From Petroclostridium sp. X23 (GTDB taxonomy: Bacteria; Bacillota; Clostridia; SK-Y3): DNA of 64,000 bases. The stretch is taken from assembly GCF_030013905.1 (NCBI RefSeq), contig NZ_CP124862.1, forward strand, positions 62,001-126,000, written 5' to 3'. Position numbers and translations under genes: made by a program. The notes under the pieces were generated by a model. It did no database searches. It saw only the letters and a list, made by a program, of their open reading frames with translations, and was not told the origin of the DNA. Of this stretch, positions 39,208 to 47,965 are shown one piece after another (the stretch's first letter is position 1; every line of letters starts with the position of its first letter).

Positions 39208-41049
39208 TTGCTGGGTGGTTATGCGGGAGAAATATTATGGATAGATTTGACCAATAGGCAGTATCGCAAAGAGAAAGTAACTGAAGATATGGCACGTACA
39301 TGGCTTGGAGGCAGCGGTTTTGCGGCGGCTGTCGTGTCTGAAATGGTACCGCCCCACGCAGATCCGCTGGGACCGGAAAATATTCTAGGGTTTTTTACCG
39401 GACCGTTGACAGGAACGCCTGTACCGTCCTCCGGGAGGCATAGTGTGGCGGGTAAATCACCTCTTACAGGGATTTGGGGTGAAGCCAGTGTCGGGGGTAA
39501 TTGGGGACGGGCTTTGAAATATGCCGGTTACGATGCGGTAGTTCTTACGGGGCAGTCGTCAGAGCCGGTTTATATATGGATTCATGAAGATAAAGTGGAA
39601 ATCCGTTCGGCAGAAAATTTATGGGGAATGGATACCTATGAAATTGAGGAAGCTATCCGAAAACTAACTCATCCCAAAGCACAGGTTTCATCTATAGGGT
39701 CTGCAGGGGAAAGACTTTCTAAAATTGCTGGAATTTTTACCGATGGTCATGAAGGACGGACGGCCGCAAGATGTGGTTTAGGTGCCATTGCCGGATCAAA
39801 GAAAGTAAAAGCTATTGCTGTATATGGACAAAAAACGCTTCATTTTGCAGATAAGGCAGCATTATTAAAGAAGATAAAAGAGGTAACACCCACAATCAGG
39901 GAAAGGGCAAAAGGCACTTCGGATTTGGGAACAGCCGGGCTAGTGATACCTTGTGAGAAAATTGGTGATTTTCCGGTAAAGAACTGGACGCTTGGCTCCT
40001 GGGAAGAAGGCGCTATGAAGATCAGTGGGGTTGCATTGAAGGAAAAATATTTAACCGGCCGTTTTCACTGCTTTGCTTGTCCCATCGGCTGCGGACGCCA
40101 AATTGCCATCACAAAAGGGAAATATAGCGGTTTGCATGGCGCAGGGCCGGAATACGAGACCCTTGGTTTGTTTGGCGGTTCATGTCTTATTGATGACTTG
40201 GAAGCTATCTGTTATGCAAATGAGTTGTGTAACCGCTATGGTGTAGACACAATAGAAGTAGGAAACCTAATTGCTTTTAGTATGGAAGCATATGAAAAAG
40301 GCATTATTACCAAGGAAGATACGGACGGCAGAGAAATCAAATGGGGAGATACCGAAATATTTATTGAGTTAGTAAAAGAAATAGGAGAAGTAAAAGGATT
40401 TGGAGCAATTTTATCGCAAGGATTTCCGGATTTAATCAAAAAGTATGGACATGCAGTTAAAGAAATCAGTATTGTTGCTAAGGGACTCAGCTTTCCGGCT
40501 CACGAACCAAGGGCTTACAATAGTCTTGCTCTTGGCTATGCTACAGCAAATAGAGGTGCTTGCCACTGTGAAGCATTCAGTCATCCTTTTGAACGAAGCC
40601 TAACCATGCCCGAATTGGGGATTGAAAAAAGCATGGATAGATTTGCAAAGGAAGGTAAGGGTGAACTGGTAGCGAAGTCACAGAACTATATGATGCTCTT
40701 TGATTCTGCGGCATTGTGTAAGTTTACTATGCTTGGCGGGGCGGTAACGCCAACCATTCTTGCAGAGTGGATATCTCTGGCAACAGGTATATATTGGTCA
40801 TGGGAAGAATTACTGAAATGTGGAGAGCGTATTTTTAATAAAAAGCGTCTCTTCAATATCCAATGCGGTGTTGACCGTAAAGAAGATACTTTGCCTGAAA
40901 GGATTCTCAAGGAACCGCGGGGAAGTGGCGGTGCAGCCGACAATCTTCCCCCATTGGAAGCGATGTTAGATGACTATTACGCATTTCGTGGTTGGGATAG
41001 TAATGGGATACCAACCATAAAGAAACTGCAGGATTTAGGACTAGCGTAG
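39208..41049 (+). CDS. Tungsten-type aldehyde:ferredoxin oxidoreductase family
   Basis: 613 aa, usual AOR length. The start is taken at TTG 39208 (MLGGYAGEILWIDLT), 8 bp behind AAGGAG; GTG at 39199 lies inside that site. N-terminal tungstopterin-binding region with GGSGFAAAVVSEMV, GRHSVAGKSPLTG and GNWGRALKYAGYD. The [4Fe-4S] ligands are CFACPIGC with a fourth Cys in DSAALCKF. It oxidises an aldehyde to an acid, or reduces a carboxylate, with ferredoxin. Aromatic-acid-specific members exist, so it may act on the island's substrate. Confidence 0.92.
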   Translation: MLGGYAGEILWIDLTNRQYRKEKVTEDMARTWLGGSGFAAAVVSEMVPPHADPLGPENILGFFTGPLTGTPVPSSGRHSVAGKSPLTGIWGEASVGGNWGRALKYAGYDAVVLTGQSSEPVYIWIHEDKVEIRSAENLWGMDTYEIEEAIRKLTHPKAQVSSIGSAGERLSKIAGIFTDGHEGRTAARCGLGAIAGSKKVKAIAVYGQKTLHFADKAALLKKIKEVTPTIRERAKGTSDLGTAGLVIPCEKIGDFPVKNWTLGSWEEGAMKISGVALKEKYLTGRFHCFACPIGCGRQIAITKGKYSGLHGAGPEYETLGLFGGSCLIDDLEAICYANELCNRYGVDTIEVGNLIAFSMEAYEKGIITKEDTDGREIKWGDTEIFIELVKEIGEVKGFGAILSQGFPDLIKKYGHAVKEISIVAKGLSFPAHEPRAYNSLALGYATANRGACHCEAFSHPFERSLTMPELGIEKSMDRFAKEGKGELVAKSQNYMMLFDSAALCKFTMLGGAVTPTILAEWISLATGIYWSWEELLKCGERIFNKKRLFNIQCGVDRKEDTLPERILKEPRGSGGAADNLPPLEAMLDDYYAFRGWDSNGIPTIKKLQDLGLA

Positions 41050-41131
41050 TTGTAAATGATTTAGCAATATGACTACTTTATAAATGCGGTTATTTAAATT
41101 AATGGACAGCAAGATTAAAGGGGAGATAAAC

Positions 41132-41698
41132 ATGAGATTGGTTGTTGCGATTACGGGGGCAACCGGGGCAATTTATGCAATGCGTCTATTGGAGGAACTT
41201 AAAGCGAAAAAAGTGGAAGTGCATTTAATTTTAAGTGAATGGGCAGAGGAAACATTGCGAATTGAAATGAACATGAAGAAAGAGTCCTTAATAGAACTGG
41301 TTGACTATTATTATTTGGAGTCAGATATGACAGCACCGGTAGCTAGCGGTTCGTTCCAGCATCAAGGCATGATCATAATACCTTGCAGTATGAAAACTCT
41401 GTCCGGAATTGCTCACGGTTATGCTGAGAATTTAATCATTCGTGCTGCTGATGTATGTTTGAAGGAATGTCGAAGACTCATATTAGTTCCCCGTGAAACA
41501 CCTCTAAATGCTATACATCTTGACAATATGCTGAAGTTAGCAAAGTTAGGTGTCGAGATCGTACCGCCTATGCCGGCTTTTTACAATCATCCTGTAACTA
41601 TTGAGGAAATAGTCAATCAATTGATTGCAAGAATATTGGATCAATTGGGTTTAGAACATAATCTAGTAAAAAGATGGGGAGATACGATGAAATCATGA
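41132..41698 (+). CDS. ubiX: Flavin prenyltransferase UbiX
   Basis: 188 aa from ATG behind AAAGGGGAG. Rossmann-type N-terminus VVAITGATGAIYAMRLLEEL, the SGSFQHQGMIIIPCSMKTLSGIAHG block, and the VPRETPLNAIHLDNM motif that binds the dimethylallyl phosphate. It makes prenylated FMN, the cofactor of the UbiD at 28018. It follows the AOR by 82 bp. The decayed ubiX stub next to ubiD means this is now the only copy in the window. Confidence 0.94.
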   Translation: MRLVVAITGATGAIYAMRLLEELKAKKVEVHLILSEWAEETLRIEMNMKKESLIELVDYYYLESDMTAPVASGSFQHQGMIIIPCSMKTLSGIAHGYAENLIIRAADVCLKECRRLILVPRETPLNAIHLDNMLKLAKLGVEIVPPMPAFYNHPVTIEEIVNQLIARILDQLGLEHNLVKRWGDTMKS

Positions 41699-41722
41699 AG
41701 CCAAAATTTACTGGTGAAATAA

Positions 41723-41863
41723 TTACCAGCAAACAATATTAAAAAGATTTATTCTAATATTCCCATAGATATTAGAATAGGAATATCTATATATGTAACA
41801 GGTACATTTATAGATATTTCAGGTGGTAAATTTTGCGTGCAAAATCCTCAAGATGCATGGTGA
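41723..41863 (+). other. Open stretch of 46 codons without a start, probable gene stub
   Basis: Read from 41723 it contains VTGTFIDISGGKFCVQNP and ends at TGA. There is no clean start codon or RBS. It looks like coding remnant; family not recognised. Confidence 0.25.
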
Positions 41864-41895
41864 TATAAATATAATACTGCCATTTTAATGTCAAA

Positions 41896-41934
41896 AAAGA
41901 CACAAAAATCTTTACGAGTTTTGCGTCTTTTTTT
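41896..41934 (+). terminator. Terminator closing the AOR-ubiX unit
   Basis: AAAGACACAAAA and TTTTGCGTCTTT form an 11-of-12-bp stem followed by TTTT. Confidence 0.75.
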
Positions 41935-41986
41935 GTTTTATAATTTGTAAGGTTTGGGCTTCACCGACTGCATTAGGGAGGATATA

Positions 41987-42067
41987 ATGAGTTATTTAAA
42001 AGCAACCTTAGATAGCGGATTTTCAACTTTCGACAAAATTCTCTTTACTTCGACTTTGATGAAGTGA
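41987..42067 (+). CDS. Tiny ORF, 26 codons
   Basis: ATG behind AGGGAGGATATA, encoding MSYLKATLDSGFSTFDKI and a short tail. The RBS is good, but the peptide is not recognised and may be the truncated start of a lost gene. Confidence 0.3.
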   Translation: MSYLKATLDSGFSTFDKILFTSTLMK

Positions 42068-42107
42068 TATGATTATTTAAGTTTTAAAAAGAAAGAGGGT
42101 GCAGTCC

Positions 42108-42410
42108 ATGGAGAACAAGCCGTCATTAAAAAGTAATACCAATTTAACAGGAATTATATCAATGAGTATGCCGATAGTTCTTATTTCTCTGATATTAAAT
42201 TGGTTTTTTAGAATAACACCATATCAGAAATTAGAAGGAATGCCGCTGCTGCTGGCACCCTTGGTAAGTGCTGTAGGATTTATTTTAGGCCTTCTATCTC
42301 TTAAGAAACGTGATAGTCGTCTCGCGAAGTGCAGTCTTGTGATGAATGTGATGCTATTCATACTGCCATTCGTATATTGGGTGATGGGTACTTTGCTGTT
42401 TGGTGTTTAA
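42108..42410 (+). CDS. Small membrane protein next to an ABC transporter
   Basis: 100 aa, ATG behind AGAGGGTG. Three hydrophobic segments (MSMPIVLISLILNWF, LLAPLVSAVGFILGLLSL, VMNVMLFILPFVYWVMG) with a basic KKRDSRLAK turn between the second and third. DUF4190-like in layout but not assigned. The ABC ATPase gene follows after 63 bp, so it may belong to that transporter. Confidence 0.6.
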   Translation: MENKPSLKSNTNLTGIISMSMPIVLISLILNWFFRITPYQKLEGMPLLLAPLVSAVGFILGLLSLKKRDSRLAKCSLVMNVMLFILPFVYWVMGTLLFGV

Positions 42411-42473
42411 CTGATATTGATTATATAAATGATTCAAAATGATAAGGGATATATTAAAAAAATGGAGGAACGT

Positions 42474-43265
42474 ATGACATCTATAGGTGAGAATGTAATA
42501 AACATAAGAAATTTGCAAATGAGCTTTGGAAACAAGCAGGTTTTGAAGGGAATCAATCTGGACGTAGGGAAAGGTCAGATTATCGGATATATAGGGCCGA
42601 ATGGGGCCGGCAAGAGTACTACAATAAAAATCATATTGGGTCTTTTGGAAGGATATTCGGGAACGGTAGAAATATTTGGCCAGGACATCTCGGAAGGTGA
42701 TGTACAGTATAAGAGAAAAATAGGGTATGTCCCGGAAATCGCAGAAATATATGATAACCTTACTGCAAGGGAATATATTACGTTTATAGGTGAGCTGTAC
42801 GGATTGGATGCAGAAGAAGCAGATACCAAAGCACAAAAGCTTATGAAAATCCTTGGAATAGAGCAAGTATATGATACAAGAATAACCTCTTATTCCAAGG
42901 GGATGAAGCAGAAAGTTCTGATTATATCCAGTTTATTACACAATCCCGACATATTATTCTTAGATGAGCCGCTAAGCGGGCTGGACGCCAACAGCGTTAT
43001 TGTGGTTAAAGAGATATTCGCGCAGCTGGCTGCGCAAGGCAAAACAATATTTTACTCTTCTCATATCATGGATGTGGTTGAAAAAATCAGCAATAGAATT
43101 GTACTAATCAATCATGGTGAAATAGTAGCTGACGGAAGTTTTGACGAGTTAAGACAGAAATGCATGGAAGGGTCATTAGAGCAGATCTTTAACCAGCTTA
43201 CCGGTTTCAATGAACATCAGTCTCTCGCTCGGGAATTTGTATCTATTGTTGAAAAGGAGCAGTGA
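42474..43265 (+). CDS. ABC transporter ATP-binding protein (ABC-2 exporter type)
   Basis: 263 aa from ATG behind GGAGG. Walker A GPNGAGKS, signature SKGMKQK, Walker B ILFLDEPLSGLD, and switch His in FYSSHIMDVVEK. The DRA/NatA-type pattern fits exporters of antibiotics, Na+ or lipids. The stop is 1 base before the permease start. Substrate unknown. Confidence 0.93.
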   Translation: MTSIGENVINIRNLQMSFGNKQVLKGINLDVGKGQIIGYIGPNGAGKSTTIKIILGLLEGYSGTVEIFGQDISEGDVQYKRKIGYVPEIAEIYDNLTAREYITFIGELYGLDAEEADTKAQKLMKILGIEQVYDTRITSYSKGMKQKVLIISSLLHNPDILFLDEPLSGLDANSVIVVKEIFAQLAAQGKTIFYSSHIMDVVEKISNRIVLINHGEIVADGSFDELRQKCMEGSLEQIFNQLTGFNEHQSLAREFVSIVEKEQ

Positions 43266-43266
43266 T

Positions 43267-44919
43267 ATGAAAGATTTTAAGGTACTAAAACTTTTAGATA
43301 GATTTAAAATTATTTTTGAAAAGTTTGGCGCTGATTACCATGTGATGAGAACAATACTGCAGGTAAAGCTTACGATGGATGGCAGGAGAGTGCCAACGGT
43401 CTTCGGCAATTCGTCTAAAAAGAAAGATGATCCTGCAAAAGCTCATGAAAATAGTTTCATGAAGTCGTTGTGGTTTTATGGATTTATAGGATTAACCATG
43501 ATTCCCCTTGTGGTCATGGGAGAAAATTATTTATTCCAAATGAGTTTTGTTTTTGGAATACTGATGTTCATGATTACCACCACCTTAATTTCTGATTTTT
43601 CCTCGGTTCTGTTAGATGTCAGAGATAAAAATATTATTTTAACAAAACCGGTAAAAAGCATCACCTTGAGTTTGGCAAAAATTATACATGTATTTATTTA
43701 TATGTTTTTTATTACTGTTTCTCTTTCGGGAGCCGCACTAGTAACAGCACTCATACGTCATGGGTTTCTGTTTTTCATGCTATTCATAGCGGAAGTGATC
43801 CTTATGGATTTACTCATTGTAGTATTGACGGCGTTATTGTATTTAATCGTTTTAAAGTTTTTCGATGGGGAAAAGTTAAAGGATATTATAAATTATATCC
43901 AAATAGGACTATCCATAGCCATCACGATAGGGTATCAACTTATAGGAAGATTATTCAGCTTTATAGATATTGATGTGGTGTTTCAGCCGAAGTGGTGGCA
44001 GTTTATTATTCTTCCTGTTTGGTTTGGCGCACCCTTTGAGTTGTTGTTCCACAATGATCAGAGGATATATATGATCGCTTTTTCTACGCTTGCTTTTATG
44101 ATTCCCATCATAGCTATTATGATCTATGTGAAGCTCATCCCGTCTTTTGAGAGAAATCTTCAAAAGTTAAATAATAATGCGGGAGGATCAGTAAAAGAAA
44201 ATAATAAGTTATGGGATACGCTGGCTAAAGTAATTTGTTTTAATCAACAGGAAAGGGTCTTTTTAAAATTTGCATCCAAAATGATGAAAAATGAAAGAGA
44301 ATTTAAATTAAAAGTATATCCCTCATTGGGATTCGCGTTGATTTTTCCATTTATATTCATCTTTAATTTTTCTCGAGGTGGGGCATGGGAGGATATAGCA
44401 TCGGGAAGAATGTATTTAAATATATATTTTTGCGTTTTATTACTGCCCACGGTGGTCATGATGGTACAATATTCGGGAAAATATAAGGGTGCATGGATTT
44501 ATAAAGTCATGCCTATCGAAGATACAGCACCCATTTTCAGAGGAACAATAAAGGCAATGATTGTTAATCTTATATTGCCGGTATATATCATTGAATGTAC
44601 CGTGTTTCTGTGGATTTTCGGATTTCAGATTCTTCCCGATTTGATTGTGGTATTTTTAAATATAGTATTGTTTACCATCATATGTTTTAAAATATTGAAA
44701 AAAGCACTGCCTTTTTCTCAAGCCTTTGAGGCTGTACAGCAACAAGGTTGGATCGTAGTGCCGCTGATGTTTTTAATAGGTGTTTTTGTAGGCATACATT
44801 ATGTTTGTACTTTATTTGATTATGGCGTTTATATCTATATGGTGGCAGTATTCCTTACAAACGTCATTGTATGGAAGAAAGCATTCAACATATCCTGGAA
44901 TAAAATTATTAATCATTGA
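43267..44919 (+). CDS. ABC-2 type permease protein, 550 aa
   Basis: ATG behind AAAAGGAGCAG. The first ~75 residues are cytoplasmic, then 12 or so hydrophobic segments follow (for example MSFVFGILMFMITTTLI and FFMLFIAEVILMDLLIVVL). This is the long form of ABC-2 permease. It pairs with the ATPase just upstream. No functional residues distinguish its cargo. Confidence 0.8.
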   Translation: MKDFKVLKLLDRFKIIFEKFGADYHVMRTILQVKLTMDGRRVPTVFGNSSKKKDDPAKAHENSFMKSLWFYGFIGLTMIPLVVMGENYLFQMSFVFGILMFMITTTLISDFSSVLLDVRDKNIILTKPVKSITLSLAKIIHVFIYMFFITVSLSGAALVTALIRHGFLFFMLFIAEVILMDLLIVVLTALLYLIVLKFFDGEKLKDIINYIQIGLSIAITIGYQLIGRLFSFIDIDVVFQPKWWQFIILPVWFGAPFELLFHNDQRIYMIAFSTLAFMIPIIAIMIYVKLIPSFERNLQKLNNNAGGSVKENNKLWDTLAKVICFNQQERVFLKFASKMMKNEREFKLKVYPSLGFALIFPFIFIFNFSRGGAWEDIASGRMYLNIYFCVLLLPTVVMMVQYSGKYKGAWIYKVMPIEDTAPIFRGTIKAMIVNLILPVYIIECTVFLWIFGFQILPDLIVVFLNIVLFTIICFKILKKALPFSQAFEAVQQQGWIVVPLMFLIGVFVGIHYVCTLFDYGVYIYMVAVFLTNVIVWKKAFNISWNKIINH

Positions 44920-45198
44920 ATAACGTCAAATGCTAAAGTTGTTAATAGTAACTTAGCGTTATAAAAGTCTCTGAGCATACGCTTTAAGGCGTGGAATCAC
45001 ATAACTTTTATTATGCTATAAAGAGTTGCAACTTTCTATCTTTCTAATCATTATAATTAGTAGAATATACTAAAATACATATTGGAATATTGTATAAAGT
45101 GTCAAAAATTATAAAAAACAATACGGAAATTTACAATGAGCATAAAAGCTTATATAATAGTAATATAGATTAAAAAACGAGGAGGAAATATAGTATAG
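44920..45198. other. Gene-free stretch after the ABC operon
   Basis: GCTAAAGTT and AACTTAGC (44932-44957) form a weak hairpin that may end the ABC transcript. No other feature is evident apart from a GAGGAGG site at 45178-45184 that precedes a broken small frame. Confidence 0.4.
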
Positions 45199-45315
45199 GG
45201 TAAGGATTTTATAAAAGAGATATATGAATATAGTGAAGTTGGAAGCGAAGAAGAGTTCTCTTAATATGGGCACCTTGAGGACTTGGAGCTAGTGGTGCAA
45301 CCTGCCAACAATTAG
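45199..45315 (+). pseudogene. Broken small ORF
   Basis: Behind GGAGG the frame reads GKDFIKEIYEYSEVGSEEEF. It then meets TAA at 45262 and continues YGHLEDLELVVQPANN to TAG inside a terminator stem. The position of an ATG is occupied by ATAGGGT, so one extra base seems to have destroyed the start. Family unknown. Confidence 0.35.
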
Positions 45316-45345
45316 TGATGCTAATTGTTGGCATTTTATTTTATA
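45303..45345 (+). terminator. Strong rho-independent terminator
   Basis: TGCCAACAATTAG pairs perfectly with CTAATTGTTGGCA around 5 bases, followed by a TTTTATTTT run. It shows that a transcript from the broken ORF region once existed or still does. Confidence 0.8.
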
Positions 45346-45417
45346 TAGGAGAAATGCTGCAGTCTGTTTTATGTAAAATACATAGGTCATTATTGATACA
45401 GCACAGGAGGGATTTCA

Positions 45418-45864
45418 ATGGAGTTAAGTCAAAAGACAAAGTTTGAAGCTGTAATTTTTGAAAATTGCGAGACAACTAAAAAATTCGTAAAAGATAGTTT
45501 ATCTCTTTTTGAAATTGAAGTATGTGATTATACTTCAGGCCATATAAAAGAGAAAGGGGATATTGCTGTAAAGCAAGCAGATGTTGTGATAGCGAATATA
45601 GATGATCAAATACTCAGTAATTATGTTAATCCTTCATTACTAAAACCTCTGGCAGATAAAGTCATTTTGATAAGTGAATATAACAGCATGGATAAGATAC
45701 AACAAGCGAAATCATTAGGATACAAATACTTTCTTAGAAAGCCTGTTAATGAAGAGCAGCTAATCGACCAGCTTGTACATGTTTTTACAGATAAATTGGA
45801 TTTGGACATTTGTGAGATGCATAAAGATTTTCATTTGAAGAAAAATCAAGATGAAGCTGTCTAA
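45418..45864 (+). CDS. Degenerate receiver-domain protein
   Basis: 148 aa, ATG behind GGAGGGATTTC. Secondary-structure order fits a two-component receiver: VIFENCETT at strand 1, ADVVIANID at strand 3, VILISEYNSMDKIQQAKSLG, then YFLRKPVNEEQLIDQL with the conserved Lys-Pro. The strand-3 phospho-acceptor Asp is Asn, so it is likely not phosphorylated in the normal way. There is no output domain and no partner kinase nearby. Confidence 0.6.
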   Translation: MELSQKTKFEAVIFENCETTKKFVKDSLSLFEIEVCDYTSGHIKEKGDIAVKQADVVIANIDDQILSNYVNPSLLKPLADKVILISEYNSMDKIQQAKSLGYKYFLRKPVNEEQLIDQLVHVFTDKLDLDICEMHKDFHLKKNQDEAV

Positions 45865-46089
45865 CTCATGGAATTGGAACTCGACTATTTTGGGTCCCTT
45901 GAAAATTAAATAAAAGATAGCTCGGCGTTGGTGCTTTTTATAGGTGTTAACGCCGATTTCATGTTATGAGCATATGAAGCATACACAAGAAAATAAAACA
46001 TTGAATAACAGGAATTGATAATGTATAATTATTAATAACTTATTTAGTGGCAATAATTGAGAAATAACCAGACAAAAGGATGTGTGATA

Positions 46090-46377
46090 ATGAAGATTAC
46101 CAAAGAACAGGTTGAGCACGTTGCAAATCTTGCGCGCTTAACCCTGACTGAAGAAGAAAAAGAAAGACTGACTGTTGAAATGGAAAACATTATTGCTTTT
46201 GCGGACAAGCTCAATGAGTTGGATACAACCGGTGTAGAGCCCACCGCGCATGCGATACCTATTCAAAATGTTTTCCGTGAAGATGTAGTTGAGACTTCTT
46301 TCGATAGAGAAAAAATCTTACAAAATGCTCCTTCGCAGGAAGACGGATGCTTTAAAGTTCCTAAGATTGTAGAATAG
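46090..46377 (+). CDS. gatC: Glutamyl-tRNA(Gln)/aspartyl-tRNA(Asn) amidotransferase subunit C
   Basis: 95 aa, with EHVANLARLTLTEEEKERL and ENIIAFADKLNELDT. GatC stabilises GatA and bridges it to GatB in the complex that amidates misacylated Glu-tRNA(Gln) or Asp-tRNA(Asn). The frame opens at 46057, but ATG 46090 matches the family start. First of gatCAB. Confidence 0.95.
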   Translation: MKITKEQVEHVANLARLTLTEEEKERLTVEMENIIAFADKLNELDTTGVEPTAHAIPIQNVFREDVVETSFDREKILQNAPSQEDGCFKVPKIVE

Positions 46378-46398
46378 ACAAAAGGAGTGTGAGAACAA

Positions 46399-47859
46399 GT
46401 GGAACTGTATAAATTGACAGCCCATGCGGCAAGAGATTTGCTAAAGAAAAAAGAACTAAGTTCAGTGGAGTTAACACAGGCTGTATTGGATAGAATCAGT
46501 GCGGTAGATGAAAGCGTACAAAGTTATATCACGGTTACTGCGGAAAAAGCACTGGAAAATGCAGCAGAAATAGATAAAAAAATGGCTTCAGGTGAACAAC
46601 TGGGAGATTTGGCCGGTATTCCTATGGCATTAAAGGATAATATGTGTACCGAAGGTGTGTTGACAAGCTGTGCTTCAAAGATATTAAACAACTTTAATCC
46701 GCCCTATGATGCTACGGTCTCCAAAAAGTTGAATAAAGCAGGTACCGTATTATTAGGAAAAGTAAATATGGATGAATTTGCGATGGGTTCTTCGACAGAA
46801 AACTCCCATATGAAACAGACAAAAAATCCGTATGACCTCGAAAGGGTGCCCGGAGGTTCCAGCGGTGGTTCTGCAGCTGCAGTCGCTGCCGATGAAGCAA
46901 TCTTTACATTAGGCTCGGATACCGGAGGTTCTATCCGCCAGCCTGCGGCTTTTTGCGGTATAGTGGGGATGAAACCTACATATGGTTCGGTATCCCGATT
47001 CGGATTGGTGGCGTTTGCATCCTCATTGGATCAGATAGGACCTTTAACAAAAGATGTGACCGACTGTGCATTGGTATTGAATGCGATTACCGGACACGAT
47101 CCTATGGACGCGACTTCGGTGAATATTCAATATCCTGATTACACAAAAGCGTTAGTAAATGATGTAAAAGGATTGAAAATAGGGATTCCGAAAGAGTATT
47201 TGGGTGATGGGATCAGCAGTGAAGTAAAAGATTCGGTCATGAAATCGTTAGAAGTGCTAAAAGCAATGGGCGCGCAGTATGAAGAGTTTTCACTGCCCAT
47301 TTCAGAATATGCACTGCCGGCTTATTACTTGATTTCTTCTGCGGAAGCAAGTTCCAATCTGGCGAGATATGATGGGATAAAATATGGATATAGAGCAGAG
47401 AAATTTACCGATTTGCTGGATTTATACAAGCAGACCAGAAGTGAAGGTTTTGGTAAAGAAGTAAAGAGAAGAATTATGCTGGGAACCTATGCCCTCAGTT
47501 CCGGGTATTATGATGCGTATTATAAAAAGGCGCAGCAGGTTAGAACCTTAATTATGAAGGCTTTTGATGAAGCTTTTAATAAATATGATGTAATTATTAC
47601 ACCGACGACACCTACCACAGCATTTAAAATCGGAGAGAAATCCGAAGATCCGCTGGAAATGTATCTTGCAGATATATGCACGGTATCGGTGAATATAGCA
47701 GGATTGCCTGGAATGGTGGTTCCTTGCGGTGTTGACAGTCTGGGATTGCCAATAGGCATGCAGCTCATCGGAAAAGCTTTTGACGAATCAACATTATTAA
47801 GAACTGCGTATACATTTGAACAAAATACGGAATTCCATAAAATAAGACCGAATTTGTAA
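46399..47859 (+). CDS. gatA: Glutamyl-tRNA(Gln) amidotransferase subunit A
   Basis: 486 aa amidase, GTG start behind AAAGGAGTG. Catalytic Lys in MALKDNMC, the [13 protein letters not shown] loop and the [13 protein letters not shown] nucleophile region are all present. It releases ammonia from glutamine for transfer through a tunnel to GatB. It lies 21 bp after gatC. Confidence 0.97.
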   Translation: MELYKLTAHAARDLLKKKELSSVELTQAVLDRISAVDESVQSYITVTAEKALENAAEIDKKMASGEQLGDLAGIPMALKDNMCTEGVLTSCASKILNNFNPPYDATVSKKLNKAGTVLLGKVNMDEFAMGSSTENSHMKQTKNPYDLERVPGGSSGGSAAAVAADEAIFTLGSDTGGSIRQPAAFCGIVGMKPTYGSVSRFGLVAFASSLDQIGPLTKDVTDCALVLNAITGHDPMDATSVNIQYPDYTKALVNDVKGLKIGIPKEYLGDGISSEVKDSVMKSLEVLKAMGAQYEEFSLPISEYALPAYYLISSAEASSNLARYDGIKYGYRAEKFTDLLDLYKQTRSEGFGKEVKRRIMLGTYALSSGYYDAYYKKAQQVRTLIMKAFDEAFNKYDVIITPTTPTTAFKIGEKSEDPLEMYLADICTVSVNIAGLPGMVVPCGVDSLGLPIGMQLIGKAFDESTLLRTAYTFEQNTEFHKIRPNL

Positions 47860-47877
47860 TATCAGTGGAGCGTGATG

Positions 47878-47946
47878 TGTGAATAGTTTTGCTATATCCT
47901 TCTCAAGGTTTTTAACTATTCACTATTCGCTATTCACTATTCACTA
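47878..47946. repeat. Short direct and inverted repeats of the CTATTCAC type
   Basis: GTGAATAGTT at 47878 is inverted as AACTATTCAC at 47914. The right side then repeats CTATTC(A/G)C four times in tandem up to 47946, 20 bp before the gatB start. Such TATTCAC tracts are common dispersed repeats in clostridia. Confidence 0.65.
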
Positions 47947-47965
47947 ATATCGAGAGGTGATTAAA

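Noticed and set aside
42429-42473. Upstream start of the ABC ATPase gene
   Set aside because: The ATG at 42474 has GGAGG at a proper distance and gives the family N-terminus; the upstream start has none.
45265-45345. T-box or riboswitch leader before the receiver gene
   Set aside because: No specifier loop or T-box sequence is seen; a simple terminator and a broken small frame explain the region.
47915-47946. Short tandem repeats considered as a CRISPR array
   Set aside because: The units are only 7-8 bases, contiguous, with no spacers and no cas genes nearby.
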